From: Candidatus Mycobacterium wuenschmannii
GTDB lineage: Bacteria; Actinomycetota; Actinomycetes; Mycobacteriales; Mycobacteriaceae
DNA: 64,000 nucleotides
Direction: 5' to 3'
NCBI RefSeq assembly: GCF_030252325.1
Contig: NZ_CP126981.1
Location: forward strand, 2,604,001-2,668,000
The notes under the pieces were generated by a model, which searched no databases, had not been told where the DNA came from, and saw only the letters and a program-made list of their open reading frames with translations. The translations under genes were made by a program, and so were the position numbers. Shown here one piece after another: positions 8,253 to 15,777 of this stretch (its first letter is position 1; each line of letters begins with the position of its first letter).

Positions 8253-9298
8253 CACGGCTCTCCCATCCAGAAGAGACGCTCGTCGACCTGTCCGGACTTG
8301 AGCAGGTACTGGATCTGCTTGAGCCGGGTGTGCCCACGACCGTTGAAGGTCTCGGGGTCCATCGCGATGCTGTCGAACACGCGGTGCAGCTGAGCCGCTC
8401 CCGCGGCGACATCCCACTCGGCACGGAAGTCCGGGAAGACCTCGCGGATCTTGCCGAAAGCCACCCGGTAGCTCCGGTTGTCGGCGCTCGGCGGACCGAA
8501 AGACAGTTCGCAACCGGGGAATTCGGCGCTGACCGTCTCGGCGATCTCGCGGACCGTCCGGTTGTTCTCGTCGCTACCGACGTTGACGACCAGGTTGTGC
8601 ACGGCCTGCCGGTCGGCGCGCAGCGCGCACCGGATCGCCTGGGCGATGTCGAGCGCGTGCACCAGCGGACGCCACGGGGTGCCGTCGCTGGTCATCTTGA
8701 TCTCGTGCTCGGTCCACGCCAGCCCGGCCAGGTTGTTGAGCACGATGTCGAACCGCATCCGCGGGGAGGCGCCGAAAGCCGTTGCATTGCGCAGGAATGC
8801 CGGCGAGAACTCGTCGTCGGCCAACGCGCTGACGTCGCGCTCGACCAGCGCCTTGCACTTGGCGTACGGGGTGAGCGGGTTCATCGGGCTGGTCTCGTCG
8901 ACCGTGCCGTCGGCGATGCCGTAGACGCTGCACGACGACATGTAGATGAAGCGGCTGATTCCGGCCTGCTTGGCGCGGTCCGCCAAATGCACACTGCCGT
9001 GGTGGTTTACCTCGTAGGTGACGTCACCGATCAGGTCGCCGATCGGGTCGTTGCTCAACTCGGCCATGTGCACGATCGCGTCGAAGCCGCGCAGATCGTC
9101 GACCGTGACGTGGCGGATGTCGCGGACCAGCGTGGTCGGTGCGACGGGGGCCGCGACGCCGGCCAGCTGGCTGCGGCACAGCCAGCCCGTCTTGTAGTAG
9201 CCGGTGTCCAGGCCGACCACCTCGTGGCCGTCCTCGATCAGCACGGGGGCGAGCAAGCACCCCAGGTAGCCTTCGATGCCGGTGACCAGCACGCGCAC
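8252..9298 (-). CDS. NAD-dependent epimerase/dehydratase (extended SDR)
   Basis: A 348-residue extended short-chain dehydrogenase. The NAD-binding motif is VLVTGIEGYLG at the N-terminus. The catalytic triad region reads YMSSCSVYG with Ser, and the YxxxK motif is YAKCK. The C-terminal part binds a sugar nucleotide. Family members act as 4-epimerases, 4,6-dehydratases or 4-ketoreductases on nucleotide sugars; which of these applies is not decided by sequence alone. The start is GTG at 9298 with AAGGGGATACAACA upstream. It follows the PIG-L deacetylase gene by 31 bases in the same operon. Confidence 0.85.
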   Translation of the reverse strand: MRVLVTGIEGYLGCLLAPVLIEDGHEVVGLDTGYYKTGWLCRSQLAGVAAPVAPTTLVRDIRHVTVDDLRGFDAIVHMAELSNDPIGDLIGDVTYEVNHHGSVHLADRAKQAGISRFIYMSSCSVYGIADGTVDETSPMNPLTPYAKCKALVERDVSALADDEFSPAFLRNATAFGASPRMRFDIVLNNLAGLAWTEHEIKMTSDGTPWRPLVHALDIAQAIRCALRADRQAVHNLVVNVGSDENNRTVREIAETVSAEFPGCELSFGPPSADNRSYRVAFGKIREVFPDFRAEWDVAAGAAQLHRVFDSIAMDPETFNGRGHTRLKQIQYLLKSGQVDERLFWMGEP

Positions 9299-9329
9299 TG
9301 TTGTATCCCCTTGTCGTCCGTGGTTGCCG

Positions 9330-9992
9330 CTAGTTGACCGAGTAGTCGGATTCGGTATCCAGCACGGCTTTTTCGATCGTGAAACCCTCGGCGTAGCGAG
9401 AGCGGCACTGCACGCCGCGCACCCGCATCAGGCCGAGGAAGGCCTCGTCGTCGAACCAGCCGCGGCCGGCCTGCGACGGATAGCACTCGGCGAGCATGCG
9501 CGTCTTGTGCTGCGCCGCGTCGTCCGAAACCGGAAGGTAGAGAGTGGGATTCGGCAGGTCCGACTCCCACTTCAGGATCTCGTAGCCCAGCACCAGGTGG
9601 TCGCGGAACTCGGTCGGGATCAGCTCGGCCAGCAGCCGGTGGTCCTGGTGGTAGTCCGCGCGCTGCGGGCCCAGGACCATGTCCGGCTCGCAGGTGCGGC
9701 GGAAGTCGGCGAGCGTCTGCTTCACCGTTCCCCAGTTGTCCGGCAGCCGACCGTCAGGCAGATCGGCGACCGTCAGGCGGACATCCGCCGTCGGGCATAA
9801 CGCCGCGAACGCGTTCTTCTCCTCGACCTCGCGGATGGTTCCGCCGCCGGTCAGGACCAGCGCGTGGATCACGAGATCCGGCTTGTCGCGGGCGATCTCG
9901 GTGAGTGTCGCGCCGGCCCCGATGACGATGTCGTCGCAGTGCGCGCCGATGACCGCCACGGAATTGAGGTTGATCGGCGTCAACGACATCAT
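9330..9992 (-). CDS. PIG-L family deacetylase
   Basis: A 220-residue LmbE/PIG-L zinc hydrolase. The N-terminal metal motif is VIGAHCDDIVIGAGATL (canonical AHPDD, here AHCDD, so a Cys replaces Pro). The second metal site YHQDHRLLAE supplies the remaining His. Relatives remove N-acetyl groups from GlcNAc-containing lipids or conjugates, or from mycothiol precursors. In this operon the likely substrate is an N-acetylated aminosugar of the glycan or its precursor. The start ATG at 9992 overlaps the TGA of the upstream nucleotidyltransferase; a second ATG follows immediately. Confidence 0.84.
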   Translation of the reverse strand: MMSLTPINLNSVAVIGAHCDDIVIGAGATLTEIARDKPDLVIHALVLTGGGTIREVEEKNAFAALCPTADVRLTVADLPDGRLPDNWGTVKQTLADFRRTCEPDMVLGPQRADYHQDHRLLAELIPTEFRDHLVLGYEILKWESDLPNPTLYLPVSDDAAQHKTRMLAECYPSQAGRGWFDDEAFLGLMRVRGVQCRSRYAEGFTIEKAVLDTESDYSVN

Positions 9993-10786
9993 GCGGACTT
10001 CTCCGCGGGAGCGTCGTTGTTCCACACCATCCAGGGGTGCACTCCCCGGTAGTAGTTGGCGTCCAGTTCGGCGCGCTCCTTGAAGGTGTCGGCCGGCCGC
10101 CAGAAGCCGTCGTGTCGGTAGCCGATCAACTTGCCGGTGCCGGTCAGCGCCATGCACGCGTCCGCGACGAGGTCGCCGTTCTCCGGGATCAAATCGATGA
10201 CGTCCTGCTTGAGCACGAAGTAGCCGCCGTTGATCCAGATCGGGAAGCGCTCGATCGGCGCGATGTCCTTGATGTCGCCCTGGGAGGTGATGTCGACGCA
10301 GTGGAACGACGACTTCGGCGGCACGACCACCATCGAGGCGGTGGCGTCGGCGGCGGTGGCGTTCTCGATGATCTGGTCGAGGGGTGCGTCGGTCAGCACG
10401 TCGGCGTAGTTGGCCAGGAAGTACTCGTCGTCGCCGAGGTACTTGCGGACCCGCCGCAGCCGTTCGCCGATCGGCGACTCCAGGCCGGTGTCGACGAACG
10501 TAATGGTCCAGTCGTCGATGTCGGAGTCGAAGAGTTCGACGTTGCCCGACTTCATGACGAAGTCGTTGGACTCCACCTCGCGGTAGTTGAGGAAGAAGTC
10601 CTTGATCTTGGCCCCGCCGTAGCCGAGGCACAGGATGAACTCGGTGTGGCCGTAGTGCGCGAAATACCGCATCACGTGCCAGACCAACGGGCGAGGCCCC
10701 ACCATCTGCAGTGGCTTGGGCACGACGTCGTCTTCGGCAGTTCGCATGCGCATGCCGTAACCGCCGCAGAACAGGACAACCTTCAT
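9989..10786 (-). CDS. Glucose-1-phosphate cytidylyltransferase-like nucleotidyltransferase
   Basis: A 265-residue sugar nucleotidyltransferase close to RfbF. The N-terminus MKVVLFCGGYGMRMR plus PKPLQMVG forms the nucleotide-binding loop and Lys signature. FLANYADVLTD contains the catalytic metal-binding Asp, and YRHDGFWRPADTFKERAEL matches the RfbF C-terminus, which reads close to YRHDGFW-x-PMDT. It would make CDP-glucose from CTP and glucose-1-phosphate, feeding deoxysugar synthesis by later operon enzymes. It is the first gene of the minus-strand glycan operon. The ATG at 10786 has GGGGAAAGGGTCGACAAAG upstream. A canonical CDP-glucose 4,6-dehydratase is not obvious unless the SDR two genes downstream performs that step. 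Confidence 0.85.
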   Translation of the reverse strand: MKVVLFCGGYGMRMRTAEDDVVPKPLQMVGPRPLVWHVMRYFAHYGHTEFILCLGYGGAKIKDFFLNYREVESNDFVMKSGNVELFDSDIDDWTITFVDTGLESPIGERLRRVRKYLGDDEYFLANYADVLTDAPLDQIIENATAADATASMVVVPPKSSFHCVDITSQGDIKDIAPIERFPIWINGGYFVLKQDVIDLIPENGDLVADACMALTGTGKLIGYRHDGFWRPADTFKERAELDANYYRGVHPWMVWNNDAPAEKSA

Positions 10787-10815
10787 CTTTGTCGACCCTT
10801 TCCCCGAGTCGGCTT

Positions 10816-10827
10816 CCACAAACCGAC
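10816..10827. promoter_or_regulatory. Autoregulator-element-like half-site upstream of glycan operon
   Basis: The sequence CCACAAACCGAC, followed by C, gives GGTCGGTTTGT on the minus strand. This fits the half-site consensus recalled for gamma-butyrolactone receptor operators of Streptomyces. The same 12 bases recur at 14859-14870, upstream of a ScbR-like regulator. Only one half of the palindrome is recognisable, so this is a weak candidate. Confidence 0.3.
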
Positions 10828-10849
10828 CTTCACCATAGAAGGCAGTATA

Positions 10850-10885
10850 CATACTTTTGGGATGATGTGAAGTTCATACCAAACT
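10850..10885 (-). promoter_or_regulatory. Recurrent 36-bp promoter-type element, copy A
   Basis: This element starts 64 bases before the first glycan-operon gene. Twenty-eight of its 36 bases, and 21 of the first 23, match the copy at 14771-14806. On the minus strand it reads TTCACA, 16 bases including CCCAAAAGTATG, then TATACT, which fits a sigma-A-like -35/-10 pair. The identity extends beyond the core promoter hexamers, so a shared regulator is possible. The 222-base gap 10787-11008 holds nothing else recognised apart from the half-site at 10816. Confidence 0.45.
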
Positions 10886-11008
10886 CCTTGTTCTGCATCT
10901 CGACTTTCACTGCGGCGGCCGCCAAGGCCGGGCCAGGAAGACCCAGGTGAGGGTCTCGACAGGCCGTGAGCGGATTAGCCACAGCAAACCGAGGGGGTCG
11001 CCCAGAAG

Positions 11009-12271
11009 TCAGTGCGCGGCCGGCCCGGCGGCGATCCGGGACAGTTCGTCGCCGCCCCGCTGCGCGCCGGTCTCGAAGCGGCGCTTGAGCCGCAATAGGG
11101 GGCTCTCGAAGTACCGGAAGCTCAGGTAGGCCGCCAGGGTCACCAGCAGCAGCGTGGCGGCGAAGAGCAGCCTGCCATGGTCGAGATGCAGCGCGCGGCG
11201 CGCGACGTTCGCACTCAGCATGTGCAGGAGGTACACGCCGTAGCTGATCACTCCCACAAACGCCAGCGGACGCCAGCGCAGGGCCGGATGCAGTGGCGTC
11301 CAGCCGACCAGGCAGGTGCTGACGACGACGGCGACCATCAGGCACTGGGTGGCCGGTTGCGGCGCATCCAGCGCCACCGCGACGATCAACGCCACGGCCG
11401 CGAGCGGGGCCGACCAGATCCGGGCGAGCACGTTGGCCACGACGGCGTATCCGGTTGGGGTACCCACGATCAGCGCCAGTGCCGACGCCAGCAGGATCGG
11501 CAGCGACATGCTGGCCGCGATGCGACCAGGCAGCGCCGTCGCGTCGGCGATCAGGCCGGTCCCCTGCGAAATCGTCACCAGCACAACCAGAACCGCGAGA
11601 GGCAGCCAGATTCTCCGACGACCCAGGGTCAACGCCGCCACGAGCAGCGGCGGCCACAGCAGATAGAACTGCTCCTCGGTCGCCAACGACCAGGCGAAGT
11701 AGAAGATCACCGAGTTCGCGTGCCCCAGGTCGACGAACCAGTTCGACGTGTAGGTCAGGAACGCCGGTAGGTGTTCGACGAACTCCCGGCCGTCCGCGTC
11801 GTGGCGGCGGGTAGCCGCGACGAGCGCGACGTACACCAGCAGCGTCGCGTAGTAGAGCGGGAAGATACGCAGCGCGCGCCGGGCGTAGAACTTGCGCAGG
11901 GAGATCCGCCGCGTCGAATCGAACTCGCGGAGCAACAGGGTGGTGATCAGGAAGCCGCTGATCGCGAAGAAGAAGTCCACCCCCAGGTAGCCCCTGGCGG
12001 CGAGGGTGCCACCCGTCGATCCGGAGGTGTGGTGCCACACCACCGCGATCACGCTCAGCGCGCGCAGACCGTCGAGTGCGTCGAACCGGTTCGCGGCCCG
12101 GAATCGGCCGAAGTCCGCGGTGTCGACGCGTCGCTCCAGCAAATGTCGCAGATATGCTGACCTGAGCCTAAAGCGAGCCGGCGACCGGGTTGTCACGGCG
12201 CCTCCCGCCGCGTCAGACCGGGCAGGCCGTTCGGGCGCGAACCCCGAGCGGAGAATCTCGGGGGCCGCCAT
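11009..12271 (-). CDS. Acyltransferase family 3 membrane protein (OatA/OafA-like)
   Basis: A 420-residue integral membrane acyltransferase (AT3, PF01757 type) with about ten helices. The diagnostic motifs are RFDALDGLRALSVIAVVWHH with the conserved Arg and His, GYLGVDFFFAISGFLIT, and the RKFYARRALRIFPLYY motif with conserved arginines. It would O-acylate (usually O-acetylate) sugars at the membrane, probably glycan made by the adjoining operon, from which it is separated by 222 bases. The start at 12271 is the longest. A GTG at 12196 preceded by GGGAGG is an alternative that keeps the whole AT3 domain. It lies downstream of the Esx cassette in the same direction. Confidence 0.85.
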   Translation of the reverse strand: MAAPEILRSGFAPERPARSDAAGGAVTTRSPARFRLRSAYLRHLLERRVDTADFGRFRAANRFDALDGLRALSVIAVVWHHTSGSTGGTLAARGYLGVDFFFAISGFLITTLLLREFDSTRRISLRKFYARRALRIFPLYYATLLVYVALVAATRRHDADGREFVEHLPAFLTYTSNWFVDLGHANSVIFYFAWSLATEEQFYLLWPPLLVAALTLGRRRIWLPLAVLVVLVTISQGTGLIADATALPGRIAASMSLPILLASALALIVGTPTGYAVVANVLARIWSAPLAAVALIVAVALDAPQPATQCLMVAVVVSTCLVGWTPLHPALRWRPLAFVGVISYGVYLLHMLSANVARRALHLDHGRLLFAATLLLVTLAAYLSFRYFESPLLRLKRRFETGAQRGGDELSRIAAGPAAH

Positions 12272-12285
12272 TCAAGCCAGTTTTT

Positions 12286-12310
12286 CATACTTTCGGTACG
12301 GAACACACGG
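12286..12310 (-). promoter_or_regulatory. Short relative of the recurrent element, copy C
   Basis: Just before the acyltransferase start the minus strand reads CCGAAAGTATGAAAAACTGG, sharing the AAAGTATG core and its spacing to an A/T-rich hexamer with copies A and B. The similarity is confined to about 12 bases. It would serve as acyltransferase promoter if real. Confidence 0.3.
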
Positions 12311-12339
12311 TTCAGCAGACTATGCGTTCCTTGCGCCCG

Positions 12340-12624
12340 TCAGGCCCAGCTGGAGCCGACCGCCGAGTCGGTGCTCGACATGTTGTTGCCGGCGGACTGC
12401 ACCTTCTGGCCGTGGGCGTTGGCCTGTTCGTAGATGACCTGGAAGTTGCGGCCCAACTGGGTGATGAACTCCTGGCAGGCCACCGAACCCGAGCCGCCCC
12501 AGAAGTCACCGGCGGCCAGCACATCGCGGACGATGGCCTGGTGCTCGGCCTCCAGGGAAGCGGCCTGGGCGCGGATCAGCGCGCCGTGGGCATCGACATC
12601 ACCGAACTGGTAACTGATCGACAT
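12340..12624 (-). CDS. esxN: ESAT-6-like protein of the EsxN/Mtb9.9 family
   Basis: A 94-residue WXG100 protein. The sequence (YQFGDVDAHGALIRAQAASL, DFWGGSGSVACQEFI, TDSAVGSSWA) is nearly identical to the M. tuberculosis Mtb9.9 subfamily (EsxI/L/N/O/V). The WG turn lies at about residues 42-43. It forms a helical-hairpin heterodimer with its EsxM-like partner encoded 31 bases upstream and is exported by an ESX type VII system, by family analogy ESX-5. The start ATG has TTAGGAGAACACTC before it. It is the last gene of the PE-PPE-Esx-Esx cassette. The exact paralogue name is uncertain because the subfamily is multicopy. Confidence 0.93.
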   Translation of the reverse strand: MSISYQFGDVDAHGALIRAQAASLEAEHQAIVRDVLAAGDFWGGSGSVACQEFITQLGRNFQVIYEQANAHGQKVQSAGNNMSSTDSAVGSSWA

Positions 12625-12655
12625 GAGTGTTCTCCTAAGCCTTTTCGATGACGGG

Positions 12656-12952
12656 TTAGCTGGACAGGATCTGCTGCGAGGCCTGCTCTTGGCTCTCGTA
12701 GTGGTTGGCGTCGCGGATCAGTCCGTCCCGCACCCCGTGCAGCATGTTGACGATGTTGCGGAACGCCGTGTTCATCTGGCCCATGGTGTCGTGCGACGTG
12801 GCCTGCGCCGAGCCGCTCCAGCCGGCCCCGGCGATGTTGGTGCTCGAGGCCCACATCTTGCGGGCCTCGTCCTCGACGGTCTGCGCGTGCACGTCGAAAC
12901 GGCCTGCCATGGAACGCATCTCGTGCGGATCGGTCAAAAAACGTGAAGGCAT
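12656..12952 (-). CDS. esxM: ESAT-6-like protein of the EsxM/QILSS family
   Basis: A 98-residue WXG100 protein ending in QASQQILSS, the hallmark of the EsxJ/K/M/P/W subfamily. The WSG turn ([10 protein letters not shown]) sits near residue 45. The export motif YxxxE (YESQE) lies in the C-terminal tail, as expected for the CFP-10-like partner of the Esx dimer. The N-terminus [19 protein letters not shown] matches the family. The ATG is preceded by AGGAGAGAGCA. It lies 25 bases downstream of the PPE gene and 31 upstream of the EsxN-like gene, consistent with one transcript and a one-to-one heterodimer. Confidence 0.93.
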   Translation of the reverse strand: MPSRFLTDPHEMRSMAGRFDVHAQTVEDEARKMWASSTNIAGAGWSGSAQATSHDTMGQMNTAFRNIVNMLHGVRDGLIRDANHYESQEQASQQILSS

Positions 12953-12977
12953 TGCTCTCTCCTAGATTCTCGAAACA

Positions 12978-14381
12978 TCAGTTGTTTGCCGGGGCCGTGC
13001 CGTTGGCCGGCACGTAGACGATCGCCGGGCGATAGCCGTGCGGCGCATGGCCGTTCGACGCCTGCCCATTGGACGCCGCGGGCTCCACCCGGGCGGCTTC
13101 TTCCGCGGGGTATCCGGCCGCCGGCGGGCGCGCCATCACCCTCGAGCGGGTTCCGTACTTGACCGCCGCCGCCCCGGCGCCGGCCGCGGCACCCACCGCC
13201 GCGGCCCGCGGCAGGCCGCCGAGCAACATCGGCGAACCGCCTTCTGCGGCGGCGGCGCCGGTGGCCGGCATCAGGATGGGCGTGCCCATCGGGACCACCG
13301 CGTCCATCGGCTGGGCCGCGGACCACAACCAGTTCTGCGGCACCGAGAGTTGGCCCAGCTGAGCGCCTTCGCCCACGCCGGCCCACGCCTGCGCGCCGAA
13401 CCCCGACCCCATCGCACTTTCGGCGGCGGCCGCACCCGCGCCCTGCGCGGCGCCCTCGGCCGCCGCGGCCGCACCTTCGCCGGCGGCTGCCGCCGCGGGC
13501 GGTGCGGTCATGGCCTGGGTCTCGCCCGTGTAGATCATCGGGGCGAGGCCGGTGACGCCCATCTGCATCGCGAAGAAGCCCGGAAGAATCGCGTACTGCG
13601 CGACGAGCTGCTGGATCAGCGAGCCACTGTCGATCGCCCCGGTGATCGGGTTGACGATTCCGCTGCCCGTCGAGCTCGTCGACGACCCGGTGAGGCCCAG
13701 CGCGTTGAGAATGTCGGTCAGCCACGAGTCGGACGACGTCGACGCCGCCGGCGAGGTCAGGCTCTGCAACGCGTTGGTGATGGTCTGGGTGACCGAGCCC
13801 GACGAGTTGCCGGCGGCCTGATTCACCGAGGCGGCCTGATTGGCCAGGCCCTCGGTGTTGGCGACGGTCGGCGGCGCACTGAACGGCGTGAATACCGAAG
13901 CGGCAGTGGCACTGTCGGCGTAGCTGTACATTGCCGTCGCGTCCTGCGCCCACATCTGCATGTACTGGGCCTCGGTGGCCGCGATCGCCGGCGTGTTCTG
14001 CCCGAAGAAGTTGGTCGCGATCAGCGCGAACAGTTGTGCGCGGTTGGCCGCGATCACCGGCGGCGGCACGGTCATCGCGAACGCCGCGTGATAGGCGGCC
14101 GCCGCCGTGCGGGCCTGGCCGGCCGCCTGTTCGGCCTGCTCGGCCGTCGTGCTGACCCAGGAGACGTAGGGCGCGGCCGCCGCGGCCATCGCCTGCGACG
14201 ACGGGCCCTGCCATGGGCCGGTGGTCAGCGCGCTGATCAGCGACTCGTATGAGGCTGCCGCCGAACGCATTTCAGAGGCCAACCCGTCCCAGGCCGACGC
14301 GGCGCCGAGGATCGTCCCCGACCCCGACCCGGCGTACATGAGCCCCGAGTTGATCTCGGGCGGTAGTGCACCGAAATCCAT
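12978..14381 (-). CDS. PPE family protein, SVP subfamily (PPE15-like context)
   Basis: A 467-residue PPE protein. The N-terminal PPE domain (about 1-175) begins [20 protein letters not shown], with the WXG-like [11 protein letters not shown] segment near residue 57. Then come a Ser/Thr-rich linker and an alanine-rich C-terminal part containing the SVP motif [12 protein letters not shown] domains pair with PE proteins and are secreted by ESX systems; SVP members depend on ESX-5 in M. tuberculosis. The PE gene ends 9 bases upstream and the Esx pair follows, the same arrangement as PE8-PPE15-EsxJ-EsxI. The C-terminus has an unusual [20 protein letters not shown] tail. Orthology to PPE15 is inferred from gene order. 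Confidence 0.92.
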   Translation of the reverse strand: MDFGALPPEINSGLMYAGSGSGTILGAASAWDGLASEMRSAAASYESLISALTTGPWQGPSSQAMAAAAAPYVSWVSTTAEQAEQAAGQARTAAAAYHAAFAMTVPPPVIAANRAQLFALIATNFFGQNTPAIAATEAQYMQMWAQDATAMYSYADSATAASVFTPFSAPPTVANTEGLANQAASVNQAAGNSSGSVTQTITNALQSLTSPAASTSSDSWLTDILNALGLTGSSTSSTGSGIVNPITGAIDSGSLIQQLVAQYAILPGFFAMQMGVTGLAPMIYTGETQAMTAPPAAAAAGEGAAAAAEGAAQGAGAAAAESAMGSGFGAQAWAGVGEGAQLGQLSVPQNWLWSAAQPMDAVVPMGTPILMPATGAAAAEGGSPMLLGGLPRAAAVGAAAGAGAAAVKYGTRSRVMARPPAAGYPAEEAARVEPAASNGQASNGHAPHGYRPAIVYVPANGTAPANN

Positions 14382-14390
14382 GGTCGCGGC

Positions 14391-14690
14391 CTAGCGCGCC
14401 GCCGCCGCATTGGCGGCTTCGGTCGCGGCGTACGAGCCGGAACTGGCTTGCAGCGCGTTGACCAGCATGTCGTGCACCGCCGCGGCCTGCGCACTCACCT
14501 GCTGGTAGGTGGCGGCGTGCGCGACGAACTGCGCGGCGGTCAGGATCGAGACCTGATCGCCTCCCGGCGGCTGAACGCCGACGATCGGAGCGGCGGCCGC
14601 AGAGTTCTCAGCCTTCACCCCGGCACCGATTCCGGCCAGGCTGTCGGCGGCCTCGGCCAGCGATTCCGGCTGTGTGGTTACGTACGACAT
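14391..14690 (-). CDS. PE family protein
   Basis: A 99-residue protein made of just the PE domain: MSYVTTQPESLAEAADSLAG, a two-helix hairpin, and the type VII export signal YxxxE (YAATE) near residue 87. It is the expected binding partner of the PPE protein encoded 9 bases downstream; the dimer would be carried out by ESX-5. The ATG follows GAGGAGAGCAC at good spacing. It is the first gene of the minus-strand four-gene cassette, and its upstream region carries the second copy of the 36-bp element found before the glycan operon. Confidence 0.92.
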   Translation of the reverse strand: MSYVTTQPESLAEAADSLAGIGAGVKAENSAAAAPIVGVQPPGGDQVSILTAAQFVAHAATYQQVSAQAAAVHDMLVNALQASSGSYAATEAANAAAAR

Positions 14691-14770
14691 GTGCTCTCCT
14701 CACCAACACTCATCGATCTCGTACACGCTCTCGGTGGAACAAACTCACGTTCTTGATCTGAGGACTATTG

Positions 14771-14806
14771 CATACTTTTTGGATGGTGTGAAGCCATAGC
14801 CAAACT
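14771..14806 (-). promoter_or_regulatory. Recurrent 36-bp promoter-type element, copy B
   Basis: This copy lies 81 bases before the PE gene and is transcribed toward it. On the minus strand it reads TTCACA, 16 bases including CCAAAAAGTATG, then CAATAG. It matches copy A at 10850-10885 in 28 of 36 positions, with outer CATAC and CAAACT ends conserved. A common regulator for the glycan operon and the ESX cassette is the inference. Confidence 0.45.
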
Positions 14807-14858
14807 GAATGTCGTTAACACTTGCTTAACTCGGTCAACCGCTGCTAGCTTGCACAGG

Positions 14859-14870
14859 CCACAAACCGAC
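14859..14870. promoter_or_regulatory. Autoregulator-element-like half-site before ScbR-like gene
   Basis: CCACAAACCGAC is identical to 10816-10827 and lies 143 bases before the first ScbR-like regulator. The opposite half-site is degenerate. It could be an operator of that regulator; the evidence is only the shared 12-mer and resemblance to known receptor operators. Confidence 0.28.
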
Positions 14871-15013
14871 GAGTGTCAGTACGGCCCGCCCAGTCCGCGT
14901 GCCGCGTCTATCGCGACTTGTGGATACCTGTTGAATTAAGCTCAACCAACAACGCCTCGAGACCTAGGGGCCCGTTGTGAGGCTTACGCGGCGGATTACT
15001 AGGTGGGCTGAGA

Positions 15014-15688
15014 ATGAGCGAGACGAGCGACACCCGCGCCGACTCCACACGCCAGCAGATCCTGCGCGCCGCCGCGCGTCAGTTCGCCCGTCTGCCCTAC
15101 CATCAGGTCGGCCTGGACGACGTGCTCGCCGAAGCCGAATTGACCAAGGGCGCAATGTATTTCCACTTCCGTTCCAAGCACGCGCTGGCGTTGGCGATCA
15201 TCGAGGACCAGATCACCCGCTCCGACGAGACCATCGCGGATCTGCTGGCCCGAAAGCTGTCCGGTCTCGAGACGCTGATCGACTTCTCCTACCAGCTCGC
15301 CGTGCGGGACATCGGTGAGGACATCTCGCGGGCGGCTTTGCATCTCGTCGAGTCGATCGGCCGGGTCGAGGGGCTGCAGACCAAGCTGCACCGGCACTGG
15401 ATCGACAACCTGACCGTTGCCGTGCGGCGCGGCATCGGCGAAGGCGACGTGCTCGAGCAGTGCGAGCCCGAGGACGTCGGCCGGCTGGTGGCTTCGTCGT
15501 ACATGGGCCTGCGACAGACCGCTGACCTGGACGAACCGGGTCTCTTCCTCACCGACTTCGAGAAGATGTGGGCGCTGATGCTGCCGGGATTCGTCCGGCC
15601 CGAGCGGGTCGACTATTTCCGGCAGTTCATCAAGCGACGCACCAAGCTGGCGATCGGGAGCACGTCGACGCTGGCGGGTTCGAATTGA
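15014..15688 (+). CDS. TetR-family regulator, ScbR/A-factor receptor-like
   Basis: A 224-residue TetR protein. The helix-turn-helix covers about residues 10-55 (RQQILRAAARQFARLPYHQV, then LTKGAMYFHFRSKHALALAII). The TKGAMYFHF recognition helix and following sequence are close to Streptomyces gamma-butyrolactone receptors such as ScbR and ArpA. The C-terminal ligand domain is full length. Whether it binds a butyrolactone-like signal in this organism is unknown. It is followed 89 bases later by a second regulator of the same type. It is divergent from the PE-PPE-Esx operon, so it may control that operon and itself through the shared intergenic region. Confidence 0.88.
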   Translation: MSETSDTRADSTRQQILRAAARQFARLPYHQVGLDDVLAEAELTKGAMYFHFRSKHALALAIIEDQITRSDETIADLLARKLSGLETLIDFSYQLAVRDIGEDISRAALHLVESIGRVEGLQTKLHRHWIDNLTVAVRRGIGEGDVLEQCEPEDVGRLVASSYMGLRQTADLDEPGLFLTDFEKMWALMLPGFVRPERVDYFRQFIKRRTKLAIGSTSTLAGSN

Positions 15689-15777
15689 CTATGAGGTGGT
15701 CCACCCCGCAGTCGACAATTCGTGAGGCGTCCACCAGCCTGTTAGGGTTTGGCGCCGAACTCGGGAGGTGTTAGGCG

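Larger units (their letters stand above)
14691..15013. other. Divergent intergenic region between PE cassette and ScbR-like regulator
   Basis: A 323-base gene-free stretch with lower GC than its surroundings. It contains the 36-bp element at 14771-14806 and the ACAAACCGAC half-site at 14859-14870. The rest shows no open frame with coding character and no tRNA. It must hold promoters for both the PE-PPE-Esx operon (minus) and the TetR gene at 15014 (plus). Confidence 0.7.

Noticed and set aside
10830..12038. Second minus-strand frame over the acyltransferase gene
   Set aside because: No membrane helices or domain; the frame at 11009-12271 has the AT3 motifs.
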